Origin: Herminiimonas sp.
GTDB taxonomy: Bacteria > Pseudomonadota > Gammaproteobacteria > Burkholderiales > Burkholderiaceae_D
Assembly (NCBI GenBank): GCA_027310305.1
Contig: DAIDBD010000098.1
Span: 30,324-94,323, forward strand
Length of the DNA stretch: 64,000 bases
Direction: 5' to 3'
Position numbers and translations under genes: made by a program. This document shows positions 17,628-26,222 of this stretch, piece after piece (the first letter of the stretch is position 1; each line of letters opens with the position of its first letter). Under the pieces are notes generated by a model that made no database searches, was not told the DNA's origin, and saw nothing but the letters and a program-made list of their open reading frames with translations.

Positions 17628-17741
17628 GTATACGCTTATTCAAGTAAATCTACAAAGTGTATTGCTATTTAAAATAATGGCGCTCACCACCATTTCAAAT
17701 CTTGATTCTAAAAATCCCATTTTCTTAACTACTGCAAACAA

Positions 17742-18110
17742 TCAGGAAATGCCAATAACCGAAGCAGTTGCAGTCGATGAACCATTAGTTACAGAGCAAG
17801 GTACCGTTGCGTCCACAGCAATAGGTGCCGCAGTCACGCTATATCCTGTTGGCAAACCGCCTTGAAGCAAGGCACCTACACCGCTACAATTACTTATTGC
17901 AGTGCCATTGGCAATGTTAGCTTTCCTACTTGCATAGTTAACAGCGGAACCGGATGAAATTGCACCAGCGACACCTTGAACGGCTGCGGTGTTTGCCTGA
18001 CCAGACAAATCAATGAACTTCGGCAGTGCAGTCGCAGCCAAAATTCCCAAAATAACAATGACCACCACCAATTCGATCAGCGTGAAACCTTTTTGTACGT
18101 TGCGCATCAT
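17742..18110 (-). CDS. mshA: MSHA major pilin-like protein MshA
   Basis: The 122-residue protein has a classic type IVa prepilin leader MMRNVQKG^[24 protein letters not shown] with Glu5. The small Ala/Ser/Gly-rich head has a disulfide-type Cys pair (NCSG near residue 74 and PCSV near 104). AGGAGATAA directly before the ATG is a strong ribosome-binding site. Its place, its RBS and the stem-loop downstream suggest it is the major subunit. The base composition is more AT-rich than the flanking assembly genes. Confidence 0.8.
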   Translation of the reverse strand: MMRNVQKGFTLIELVVVIVILGILAATALPKFIDLSGQANTAAVQGVAGAISSGSAVNYASRKANIANGTAISNCSGVGALLQGGLPTGYSVTAAPIAVDATVPCSVTNGSSTATASVIGIS

Positions 18111-18181
18111 TTATCTCCTGAATTTAAAAAACAATCACTTACGCCCACAAAGAAAATATCTTGCATGCGCTTTCACCAACC

Positions 18182-18667
18182 TTAACAACCTGAAGTAACT
18201 AAAGAAATGGCAGGAGCGACCGGCCCCGAAGGCCCGGCAGTCGCAGCCGCATAACTGATACGGCAGTTCGGTGAGGTTCCTCCGACCATATCGATCAAAA
18301 TCGGATTTCCTGCAGTAATCACGATGCCGTCATAGTTGGCATCCAACTGCGCCGCTCTGACGATTCCTGTGGCACTCGCCGCAGGATACTGATTCGTTAT
18401 GTCTACTGCTGCGCCATCCATGTTGGCTGTGCCGGCCGTTGAGGTACAAGTCGGTGCGATGCTCACTCCAGCAAGATCGACCATGCAACTCGCGCGCGCA
18501 AGCGCTGCGGAAGAACGAATGGAGCCAAAAATCGCTTGCGCCTTGGCGGTCCGCGCCTGCACTTGAACGTTGATGTAGCGCGGCAATGCAATGGCAGCCA
18601 GAATCGCAATGATCGAGATAACTACAACGAGCTCGATTAACGTAAATCCGTTTTTCTTGGCAGTCAT
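18182..18667 (-). CDS. Second MSHA pilin (MshA/MshB-like)
   Basis: The start at 18667 gives 161 residues. The leader MTAKKNG^[28 protein letters not shown] has Asn rather than Lys before the cleavage Gly. The head contains ARASCMVDLAG, PTCTS and a C-terminal Cys pair (PNCRIS ... SGC). In Vibrio the equivalent position is mshB, a pilin-like minor subunit. Here it resembles MshA strongly enough that either one could be the main structural pilin. The gene lies 71 bases upstream of mshA. Confidence 0.75.
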   Translation of the reverse strand: MTAKKNGFTLIELVVVISIIAILAAIALPRYINVQVQARTAKAQAIFGSIRSSAALARASCMVDLAGVSIAPTCTSTAGTANMDGAAVDITNQYPAASATGIVRAAQLDANYDGIVITAGNPILIDMVGGTSPNCRISYAAATAGPSGPVAPAISLVTSGC

Positions 18668-18676
18668 GTTTATTTT

Positions 18677-18688
18677 CGTTTGCAAACG
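18677..18688. promoter_or_regulatory. Palindrome CGTTTGCAAACG before the pilin genes
   Basis: A perfect 12-base palindrome lies 10 bases upstream of the start codon of the first pilin gene (on the minus strand). The half-site ACGTTTGC recurs in opposite orientation near 18717-18726. The arrangement would suit a dimeric regulator acting on pilin transcription or translation start, but no regulator is known to me for this motif. Confidence 0.4.
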
Positions 18689-18883
18689 TAGGCCGTGCTT
18701 TCAGATAGCGAACTGTGAACGTTTGCGTTGACAAAAATCAACATAAACGTTGGCACAAAGAAATTTGAGCCATTATGCCTATAAATAATGCCGTATGGCT
18801 AGTTTCTAATGACAGCTTGCAATCTCATGTGTATGGGATACAACGGGAAAATCTTTTTAGTTATCGGAATATTAATTTTATTT

Positions 18884-19432
18884 TTATCGATTTATCAACA
18901 TCAGGGACAAACCCTCCACTTTTGGATTTGCACTGCCATTTTTTTCTTTTGAAGACGTTATTGCCATGACTCGGAAATGCAGCGCTTTGCGCGCGCTTGC
19001 CGGATAGTCGAAAAACTGGCGATCATCCGGCAAGTAAACCAGTTCGTGCGTGGAGAGATCGAAATACCAGTTTCCCGGCGGGATCGAATCGGCACGCGGC
19101 GCCGCCAGTTCGCCGATGTAATTCGGCGGCGGCCGGTCCAGCCATGTAATCGGGTTTTGTTTCAGCAGCTTGCCGGCTTCGCCCATTCTGTCGCGCATCA
19201 TCAGATCCGCCACCTGCAACCGCAAGCCGTTGCGCATGTTCCGGAGCGTGACATCCATCGCGGTTTTTTTCGCATATTCCTGGTAGTACCGCATACGGTC
19301 CAGAAGCACGCCTGCCAGCACGCTGATGATCATGACGACGACGATCAGTTCATACAGCGTGAAGCCGCGCTGCCGGATATTGCCGCTGTTTTTTCGAACA
19401 CGACGGCTGTTTTCGTCCTGCCCGCCGATCAT
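18884..19432 (-). CDS. mshF: Prepilin-like protein at the MshF position
   Basis: The start at 19432 overlaps the mshG stop (ATGA) and gives 182 residues. After a long basic leader comes RQRG^FTLYELIVVVMIISVLAGVLL, a type IV prepilin motif with Glu5. The head includes MRNGLRLQVADLMMRDRMGEAGKLL and a region WYFDLSTHELVYLPDD, as in MshF-like proteins. Identification depends on its position between mshG and the pilins as much as on sequence. Confidence 0.65.
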   Translation of the reverse strand: MIGGQDENSRRVRKNSGNIRQRGFTLYELIVVVMIISVLAGVLLDRMRYYQEYAKKTAMDVTLRNMRNGLRLQVADLMMRDRMGEAGKLLKQNPITWLDRPPPNYIGELAAPRADSIPPGNWYFDLSTHELVYLPDDRQFFDYPASARKALHFRVMAITSSKEKNGSANPKVEGLSLMLINR

Positions 19433-20655
19433 TTTGAAATCGCCACCTTGCCGAGATCCCAAATCGGCAGGAAAACGCCGAGGGCAAGTATCAGTACCAG
19501 CACGCCAAGGCCGGTGATCAGGATCGGCTCTATTTTCGATGAAAGCGTCTTGATCTCGTAATCGACTTCGCGCTCGTACATGCCGCCGATTTCATCCATC
19601 AGGCTGTCGAGTTCGCCGGTTTCTTCTCCGACGGCGATCATTTGCAGCACAACCGGTGTGAATACGCCGGTTGTCACCGCAGTGCGCAATATGGTTTCGC
19701 CGCGCTCCACGCCGTCGCGCATCTGCTCGATCCTGCTGGCGATATAGCTGTTGTCGACCGTCTGCGCGACAACGCTCAAACCCTGCACGATCGGCACGCC
19801 GCTTTTGCTCGACAGCGCGAAGCTGCGGGCAAAGCGCGCCATCGTTCCTTTCAAAATGATGTCGCCGATGATCGGCAAGCGCAGCTTTGCCTTGTCCCAG
19901 CGATATCTGCCGTTCGCCGTGCCGGTATACATCTTGAACGCAAAGGCGGCGCCGATAATCATGACGAGGATATAAGGCCAGTAGTGAACAAAAAAATTGG
20001 ATGATTTGATGAGTATGCGCGTCATCAACGGCAATTCCGCCTTGAAACCCGCATACACTTTGGCGAACGCGGGAATCACGAAAATATTGATGATCGCGAT
20101 GGCAATCGTCATCGCAATGATCACGAACATCGGATAGCGCAGTGCGGTACGAATGCGCTCACGCATCTCGCGCTCGAATTCGAGATGGTCGAACAGGCGC
20201 AGAAACACTTCTTCCAATCGGCCGGTGGTTTCGCCGACCCGCACCATGTTCAGATAAAAGGAAGAGAACACGGCTGGATGGCGGCGCATGGCAGCCGACA
20301 ATTCGCGGCCTGAATCGAGCGATTCGCGGATATCCTTCAGCACCCGCGCAAACGATTTGCTGATGGCGGATTCCTGCAAGCCGGCCAGGCCGCGCATGAT
20401 CGGCACGCCGGCTTTCAGCAGCGTGTACATTTGCCGGCTGAAAAGCTGCACATCGATCGTACGCACCTTGTCTTCGGTCAGGCGCGCCCACCAGCCGCCG
20501 CCATCGGTGAGCGGTTTCTTGATCGCGACGATTTCAATCGGCGTGACGCCGGTATTGAAAAGCTGGTCCGCTACCGTACCGCTGTCGGGGCTTTCTAGAA
20601 CTCCCTGCAGCATTTCACCGCGGGCATTGCGAGCTTTATAGGCAAAATACGGCAC
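19429..20655 (-). CDS. mshG: MSHA inner-membrane platform protein MshG (PilC/GspF family)
   Basis: A 408-residue protein with the two GspF-type cytoplasmic domains (LFSRQMYTLLKAGVPIMRGLAGLQ near 75 and FARSFALSSKSGVPIVQGLSVVAQT near 270). It has three hydrophobic segments (about 168-195, 215-240 and 378-400). GEETGELDSLMDEIGGMYEREVDYEI is the conserved C-terminal block. It is the membrane platform on which MshE works. It sits 57 bases downstream of mshE. Confidence 0.9.
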   Translation of the reverse strand: MPYFAYKARNARGEMLQGVLESPDSGTVADQLFNTGVTPIEIVAIKKPLTDGGGWWARLTEDKVRTIDVQLFSRQMYTLLKAGVPIMRGLAGLQESAISKSFARVLKDIRESLDSGRELSAAMRRHPAVFSSFYLNMVRVGETTGRLEEVFLRLFDHLEFEREMRERIRTALRYPMFVIIAMTIAIAIINIFVIPAFAKVYAGFKAELPLMTRILIKSSNFFVHYWPYILVMIIGAAFAFKMYTGTANGRYRWDKAKLRLPIIGDIILKGTMARFARSFALSSKSGVPIVQGLSVVAQTVDNSYIASRIEQMRDGVERGETILRTAVTTGVFTPVVLQMIAVGEETGELDSLMDEIGGMYEREVDYEIKTLSSKIEPILITGLGVLVLILALGVFLPIWDLGKVAISK

Positions 20656-20712
20656 ATCGATTCCTAATGACGACAGCGATTAAAACGGCAGAGCCTATCG
20701 CAGCAGGCTCTT

Positions 20713-22416
20713 CTAATCATCGAACTGATTGCTGATCCGCATCGCTTCCGACACGGTGGTTTTTCCCATTACCGCCAGCGCCACCGCATGCCGGCGCAGT
20801 GTATGCCCGCCCATTTCGGCCTGGGCAATTTTCAGGAATTGCGCGGGGTCCTCATGATTGGCGGCATCTGCCACGGCTCTTGTCATTTCCAGCATCTCGT
20901 AGACGCCGGTGCGCCCGCGATAGCCGGTACCGTTGCAATGCGAGCAGCCTCGGCCGTGCAGATAACGGCGCGAATCGACCGTATCGGCCAATTCGAGTTT
21001 CAGCCATTCATGCTCGGCCGGCGTCAATTCGTGAGCCTGGGCGCAGCTTTCGCAAATCACGCGAACCAGGCGCTGCGCCAGCACGGCTTGCAGCGAAGTC
21101 GCCATCATGTACCTGGGCACGCCCATATCCATCAGACGGATAGGCGTGCTGACCGCATCGTTGGTATGCAGGGTCGATAGCACCAGGTGACCGGTCAACG
21201 CGGCGCGCATGCCGATCTGGGCGGTTTCCTGATCACGCATTTCGCCGACCAGCACCACATCCGGATCCTGGCGCAATGCGGAACGCAACACGCGCGCGAA
21301 CGACAGTTCGATCTTGTCGTTGATCTGCACCTGGTTGATACCGGGCAAGCGATACTCGACCGGATCTTCCACCGTGATCAATTTGCGCTCGAGCGTGTTC
21401 AGTTCGGCCAGCGCGCCGTACAGGGTCGTGGTTTTGCCGCTGCCGGTGGGCCCGGTAACCAGCACCAGGCCATTCGGGCGATTGATGATGGCGCGGAATT
21501 TTTTCGCCATCGCGGGCGGCATGCCGATCGAATCCAGCTTGAGCATGCCGCCGCTTTGATTCAACAGACGCATCACGACCGATTCGCCGAATTGCGTCGG
21601 CATCGTGGAAATTCGCACATCGATTTGCTGCTGTCTGACTTTAATGGCGAAACGCCCATCCTGCGGCAGGCGCTTTTCCGAGATATCGAGATCCGCCATC
21701 AGCTTGAGGCGCAACGCCAGCGACGACGCGATTTTGATGTCGGCTTCGGTTTGCATGTGCAGCACGCCGTCGATCCGGAAACGGATTTGCAGCCGCTCCG
21801 CCTGCGGTTCGATATGAATATCGGAGGCGCGCACCTGAGTGGCATCATCGAATACCGATTGCAACAGCTTGACGATCGGCGCTTCTTCCAGCCCGGCGGC
21901 AAGGCCCAGCGCTCCGAAATCGACATTGCCGTCGCCCAGCTCCTGTTCCAGCTCGCGCGCAAAATCGGTGATTTCTTCGGTGCGGCGATAAATCCGGTCG
22001 ATCGCCTGCAGCAATTCACCTTCATTGACGACGGCGAGCGAGATATTGCTTTTCAGCAGACGCGACAATTCGTCGTAGGCGTACAGGTCCGTCGGATCGG
22101 CCGTGCCGACCATCAGCGTTCCCGCCTTCTCTTCCAGCACAATTGCGCGATAGCGCCGTGCCTGGCTTTCCTGCAACAGGCGCACCAAGGCGGAATTGAT
22201 GTTGAAAAACTTGAGATTGATGTAGGGGATGTTTAACTGCTTGGCAAGCGCGCCGGAAATCTGCTCTTCCGTCACAAAGCCGTTCTCTATGAAAACGCGT
22301 CCGAGCTTGCGTCCGGTCCGTTTTTGTTCGGCCAGCGCGAACTGCAGTTGTTCTTCAGAGAGCAGCTTTTGCTGCACCAAAATCTCACCCAGGCGGATCT
22401 TTTCCGGCCTTGGCAT
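20713..22416 (-). CDS. mshE: MSHA pilus extension ATPase MshE (c-di-GMP-binding MshEN domain)
   Basis: This 567-residue GspE/PilB-type ATPase begins with two tandem MshEN motifs (RLGEILVQQKLLSEEQLQFAL at 8-28 and KLGRVFIENGFVTEEQISGAL at 37-57), the arrangement shown for Vibrio MshE to bind cyclic di-GMP. The Walker A motif GPTGSGKT is at 322-329. Asp box/Walker B and His-box segments follow (DPDVVLVGEMRD, GHLVLSTLHTND). A CxxC...CxxC zinc element (CESC and CSHC) precedes the C-terminal part. It powers pilus extension and is the first gene of the pilus cluster. Confidence 0.92.
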   Translation of the reverse strand: MPRPEKIRLGEILVQQKLLSEEQLQFALAEQKRTGRKLGRVFIENGFVTEEQISGALAKQLNIPYINLKFFNINSALVRLLQESQARRYRAIVLEEKAGTLMVGTADPTDLYAYDELSRLLKSNISLAVVNEGELLQAIDRIYRRTEEITDFARELEQELGDGNVDFGALGLAAGLEEAPIVKLLQSVFDDATQVRASDIHIEPQAERLQIRFRIDGVLHMQTEADIKIASSLALRLKLMADLDISEKRLPQDGRFAIKVRQQQIDVRISTMPTQFGESVVMRLLNQSGGMLKLDSIGMPPAMAKKFRAIINRPNGLVLVTGPTGSGKTTTLYGALAELNTLERKLITVEDPVEYRLPGINQVQINDKIELSFARVLRSALRQDPDVVLVGEMRDQETAQIGMRAALTGHLVLSTLHTNDAVSTPIRLMDMGVPRYMMATSLQAVLAQRLVRVICESCAQAHELTPAEHEWLKLELADTVDSRRYLHGRGCSHCNGTGYRGRTGVYEMLEMTRAVADAANHEDPAQFLKIAQAEMGGHTLRRHAVALAVMGKTTVSEAMRISNQFDD

Positions 22417-22542
22417 AAGCGCTCCTCTTTATTGTGCCTGCTTGAAAAGGCATGTGACGGCGACATGCAACGACGACAGTTACTCTAGTGAATTTTTATG
22501 ATGTCGTAAAGTAGGCATTACCGTCAAGACAGTTTTTCGGCG

Positions 22543-23199
22543 TTAGGGAAGATTCCCGATCCTGTCCGACTCCATAACGGTCGTGCCGCTTGAGTCATCT
22601 TTAGCTGCGGCAATCATGGCGCGCGCAACTGCTGCGACCGGTACCGATCGATATTTGGCCGGTAAAAACATGTTGCCGAACTTTAATGCGGCTAGCGCGA
22701 AACGCTCTCCCGGTCGCGATTCAGCGCGTTCCCCTGCCAAAAAGGAGGGACGCAACACTACCGTCGCGTCGAAACCCAGCGCCATCACTGCCGCTTCCAT
22801 TTCGCCTTTGACACGGTTATAGAACACGCCGGACTTTGCATCGGCGCCCAGTGCCGAGATTACTATCGCGCGGGAGGCGCCGGATTGCCTGGCTTGCCGT
22901 GCCGATTCGACAACGTAATCGAAATCCACCATCCGGAATGCCGCCTTTGAGCCGGCTGTCTTGATGGTTGTGCCTAAACAACAAAACAGCACATCGCTGC
23001 GCGGCCAGGCGACATGCGGCAATCGGTCGAAATCAATCATATGCTGGATCAGCTTGGGATTGCCTGCAATTGCGGCATCGGCCAACGGGCGGCGTACCAG
23101 CAGATGCACCGCATCGATATCCGGGTCATTGCAAAGTTGCGCAACGACTTCGCTGCCGACCAAGCCGGTGGCGCCAACCACGCTAGCCGTTATTCCCAT
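22543..23199 (-). CDS. NAD(P)-binding Rossmann protein (HTATIP2/oxidoreductase-like)
   Basis: The 218-residue product is an atypical short-chain dehydrogenase with the dinucleotide motif GATGLVG at residues 9-15, FCCLGTTIKTAGS near 75 and ISALGADAKS near 115. The YNRVKGEMEAAV motif provides the Tyr-x-x-x-Lys pair (Tyr about 130). This is the NAD(P)H-binding/Tat-interacting-protein-like group. It lies 9 bases after purF, where many Burkholderiales carry metZ. The substrate is unknown. Confidence 0.75.
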   Translation of the reverse strand: MGITASVVGATGLVGSEVVAQLCNDPDIDAVHLLVRRPLADAAIAGNPKLIQHMIDFDRLPHVAWPRSDVLFCCLGTTIKTAGSKAAFRMVDFDYVVESARQARQSGASRAIVISALGADAKSGVFYNRVKGEMEAAVMALGFDATVVLRPSFLAGERAESRPGERFALAALKFGNMFLPAKYRSVPVAAVARAMIAAAKDDSSGTTVMESDRIGNLP

Positions 23200-23208
23200 G
23201 GTTGGAGT

Positions 23209-24726
23209 TTAATCGACTTGCGCCAGGTTCAGGTTGAGCTGGGAACGAACCGCATCTTCGTTTTCCGGTTTTGGATTGTTGCGCGCGAATTCAATTCGAT
23301 CCAGATAATCGCGCGAGATGTCTCCGGTCACGTAGACGCCGTCGAAGCATGATGCCTCGAAATTTTTCAGCACCGGATTGGCATCCGAGATCGATCGCTT
23401 CAACGCGCCGATATCCTGATACACCAGCGCATCCGCGGTGATTTCGCGGCAGACTTCTTCATCGGTGCGGCCATAGGCAATCAGTTCATTGCGGGTCGGC
23501 ATGTCGATGCCGTACACATTCGGATATTTCACCGGCGGCGCGGCCGATGCAAAAATGACGCGCTTGGCGCCGGAGTCGCGCGCCATCTGCACGATCTCGC
23601 GGCTGGTGGTGCCGCGCACGATCGAATCGTCCACCAGCAACACGGTCTTGCCTTTGAATTCCGAACCGATCGCATTCAATTTCTGGCGCACGGACTTGCG
23701 CCGAATCGCCTGTCCCGGCATCAGGAAGGTGCGGCCGATGTAACGGTTCTTGATGAAGCCTTCGCGGTAATCCAGGTTGAGCTTTAATGCCAGTTCCATC
23801 GCGGACGGCCGCGACGAATCGGGAATCGGCATCACCACATCGATATCGCCGGAAGAAAACTCGCGCTTGATTTTATCGGCCAGGTACTCGCCCATTTTCA
23901 GGCGAGTCGCATAGACCGATGCGCCATCGATGATCGAATCCGGACGGGCCAGATAGACGAATTCGAATGCGCAAGGATTCAGCGAAGGGTTTTCCGCGCA
24001 TTGCTGGTTGTACAGCTTGCCATCGTGATCGATGAAAATCGCTTCGCCCGGTATGACGTCGCGCAGGAAACGGAAACCCAGGCCTTCCAGCGCAACCGAT
24101 TCGCTGGCGACGACATATTCCGGCCCTTTTTCAGTGTCGTTGAATCCAATGCACAGCGGCCGAATGCCGAATGGATCGCGAAACGCAAGCAGCCCGTATC
24201 CTGCGATCTGCGCCACCACCGCGTAGGACCCGCGCACCCGTTTGTGCAATGCCGCCACCGCCTTGAACAAAGCCGCCGGATCGAGCGAATAGCCGCTGGT
24301 CGCCTGCTGGATTTCATGCGCCAGCACATTCAACAATACTTCCGAGTCGGAATCGGTATTGATATGGCGGCGATCGTTCTTGAACATCTCGATCTTGAGC
24401 TGTTCCCAATTGGTCAGATTGCCGTTGTGCGCGAGCGTAATGCCGAACGGCGCATTGACGTAAAACGGTTGCGCCTCTTCCGCGCTGGAGGAACCGGCGG
24501 TCGGATAGCGGCATTGACCGATGCCGGAATTGCCATGCAGCGAGCGCATATTGCGGGTGCGGAACACGTCGCGCACCAGGCCATTGGCTTTGTGCATGGA
24601 AAATGCATTGCCATGGTTGGTTGCGATGCCTGCGGCATCTTGGCCGCGATGCTGCAGCAACAGCAATGCATCATAAATCAGCTGATTAACAGGATTGTGA
24701 GATACGACGCCAACAATGCCACACAT
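23209..24726 (-). CDS. purF: Amidophosphoribosyltransferase (first step of purine synthesis)
   Basis: The 505-residue enzyme transfers glutamine-derived ammonia to PRPP. It begins with the Ntn-type glutaminase domain, whose N-terminal Cys2 (MCGIVGVVS) becomes catalytic, with LLLQHRGQDAAGI and GQCRYPTAG following. The phosphoribosyltransferase half has the PRPP loop VLLVDDSIVRGTTSREIV near residues 365-382. It has the full family length. cvpA lies 84 bases upstream, as in many Proteobacteria. Confidence 0.95.
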   Translation of the reverse strand: MCGIVGVVSHNPVNQLIYDALLLLQHRGQDAAGIATNHGNAFSMHKANGLVRDVFRTRNMRSLHGNSGIGQCRYPTAGSSSAEEAQPFYVNAPFGITLAHNGNLTNWEQLKIEMFKNDRRHINTDSDSEVLLNVLAHEIQQATSGYSLDPAALFKAVAALHKRVRGSYAVVAQIAGYGLLAFRDPFGIRPLCIGFNDTEKGPEYVVASESVALEGLGFRFLRDVIPGEAIFIDHDGKLYNQQCAENPSLNPCAFEFVYLARPDSIIDGASVYATRLKMGEYLADKIKREFSSGDIDVVMPIPDSSRPSAMELALKLNLDYREGFIKNRYIGRTFLMPGQAIRRKSVRQKLNAIGSEFKGKTVLLVDDSIVRGTTSREIVQMARDSGAKRVIFASAAPPVKYPNVYGIDMPTRNELIAYGRTDEEVCREITADALVYQDIGALKRSISDANPVLKNFEASCFDGVYVTGDISRDYLDRIEFARNNPKPENEDAVRSQLNLNLAQVD

Positions 24727-24757
24727 GGTGGACTCCTCAACTAAGGTAAGACTTGTT

Positions 24758-24803
24758 GGGACAGAGTAATCAGCGCGCTACGGCACCTTACAAACTCTGT
24801 CCC
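24758..24803. repeat. Palindromic intergenic repeat, copy 1 (purF-cvpA)
   Basis: The 46-base element has terminal arms GGGACAGAGT (24758-24767) and ACTCTGTCCC (24794-24803). Its reverse complement matches the element at 37832-37897 over the arm plus TAAGG-GCCG-AGCGCGC with few differences. It has no coding content. It could form a hairpin in the cvpA-purF transcript. It looks like a REP-like or very small MITE-like dispersed sequence. Confidence 0.65.
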
Positions 24804-24810
24804 GCAATTC

Positions 24811-25299
24811 CTAAAACTGTACATGCCTCGCAAAATCGCCGGGTAAAAATGGCTTCACGGTGCGCGCCGCGGTTTCAGCCAGCGGACTCAGTAATGCCTC
24901 TTTCCAGAACGGCTGCCGAGGAATCGCGGTCATGCCGCACAACAGCACGGCAGTCATCACGATCACCAGCCCTCGCCCTAACCCGAACAATCCGCCCAAA
25001 CCACGATCGGCGATTGTCAGTCCGCCTGCCTTGACCAGCGCTTCGACCGCCATGGTCAACAAACTCATCAGAATCCGTACTCCGATGAACAGCGCGACAA
25101 AAGCCGCTATCAGTCGCGTCAAGGCTCCCGGAATCAATTCCGGCAACAATGGCGCCAATGTTTCGCCATAGGCATTGGCAATCATGAAAGAGACTACCCA
25201 ACTGACCAGCGACAATATTTCTTTCACCAATCCGCGCATCGTGCTGATGACGATCGAGCAGATCAGCACGAGCAGAACCAGATAATCAAACATCGTCAT
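24811..25299 (-). CDS. cvpA: CvpA family membrane protein
   Basis: The start at 25299 (MTMFDYLVLLVLICSIVIS) places the gene 32 bases after dedD and gives 162 residues; a further ATG is at 25293. Four hydrophobic segments are visible (about residues 3-22, 28-45, 65-85 and 103-122). The GLGGLFGLGRGLVIV motif is typical of CvpA. The family is required for colicin V export and envelope stress tolerance in other bacteria. The dedD-cvpA-purF order is standard. Confidence 0.88.
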   Translation of the reverse strand: MTMFDYLVLLVLICSIVISTMRGLVKEILSLVSWVVSFMIANAYGETLAPLLPELIPGALTRLIAAFVALFIGVRILMSLLTMAVEALVKAGGLTIADRGLGGLFGLGRGLVIVMTAVLLCGMTAIPRQPFWKEALLSPLAETAARTVKPFLPGDFARHVQF

Positions 25300-25330
25300 G
25301 TCCGGCACGCGATGCTGACCTGCATTTGAT

Positions 25331-26203
25331 TCAAGCCGGCACCAGCGTGCCATTCAATCCCAATTTGCCGATCTTCGCACGCATTTTTCCGGCTTCTTCC
25401 TTGCTTGAAAACGGGCCGATACGAATACGAATACGTTCGCCGGATTGGGTTGCAACTGTCTGCGTGTACGACTTGACGCCAGCGTTTTTGAGCTTGCCCT
25501 GCAACTCGCGCACTTTTTCTTTCGACGCGAGTGCGGCGACCTGAATCACGAACTTGTCCGGCCTGGTGTCGGACGCCGGTTTGATATTGCTCGCCTTGGC
25601 ATCCGGTTTTTCGTTGAGAATGGCAAGGGCTCGCGCAGCATCATCCGGCTTTGCGGCAACCTGGGACTGGGCCGCCGCTTTCGCTTCGGGCATGGATGGC
25701 TGCCGCTGCTTTTGCCCGGCTTCAGGTTCCGGTTTGCTGTTTGGGCTGATTGCCGGCTGCGGGTTCACGTTCGGCTTGACCGGCACGGCAGAGAGGGTTG
25801 ACGGTTCGATCAGTTCTTCATTTTTGTCCAGGCCGGCCGACGCTGATAATGCGGATTTGGCAGCAGGCGGCGGCAGGCGACGGCGGTTGTCGGACTGGAA
25901 CGGCTTGTCCCTCGATGGAATTTGAATGGCGATGTCATCGGCTAACGGTTTCGGCTCGGAATCCAGAATCATCGGCAGCCCGATGATCGCCGCCAGCACC
26001 AGTGCGACTGCGCCGATCAACCGCCGGCGCGCACGTTTTTTTTCAGGCAGGACAGGATCGACCGGTTGGTTACCCTGCTTGTTCTGCCTGCGTTTGCCGC
26101 GTCCGCGCGCCACGTTCGACTCTTCCTCGGCACGCGAGTGAAAATCGCCGTCGCCGAAAGCGGATTCCTGCTTGTTTTTACGGAGCGACGAGAACAAGCC
26201 CAT
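25331..26203 (-). CDS. dedD: SPOR-domain cell-division protein (DedD-like)
   Basis: The ATG at 26203 (MGLFSSLRKNKQ) gives 290 residues; a TTG at 26218 would add five residues. A basic cytoplasmic part is followed by one transmembrane helix (about 65-85, LIGAVALVLAAIIGLPMIL), a long proline/alanine/lysine-rich periplasmic linker, and a C-terminal SPOR domain (FVIQVAALASKEKVRELQGKLKNAG ... RIRIGPFSSKEEAGKMRAKI). SPOR domains bind denuded septal peptidoglycan. The gene lies between folC and cvpA. Confidence 0.88.
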   Translation of the reverse strand: MGLFSSLRKNKQESAFGDGDFHSRAEEESNVARGRGKRRQNKQGNQPVDPVLPEKKRARRRLIGAVALVLAAIIGLPMILDSEPKPLADDIAIQIPSRDKPFQSDNRRRLPPPAAKSALSASAGLDKNEELIEPSTLSAVPVKPNVNPQPAISPNSKPEPEAGQKQRQPSMPEAKAAAQSQVAAKPDDAARALAILNEKPDAKASNIKPASDTRPDKFVIQVAALASKEKVRELQGKLKNAGVKSYTQTVATQSGERIRIRIGPFSSKEEAGKMRAKIGKLGLNGTLVPA

Positions 26204-26222
26204 GCGATAAGTGTTCAATCTG

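Noticed and set aside
18746..18766. Possible sigma-54 promoter (TTGGCAC followed by TTTG) upstream of the pilin genes
   Set aside because: It reads on the plus strand, away from the pilin genes, and the GG-to-GC spacing and the GC element do not fit the sigma-54 consensus.
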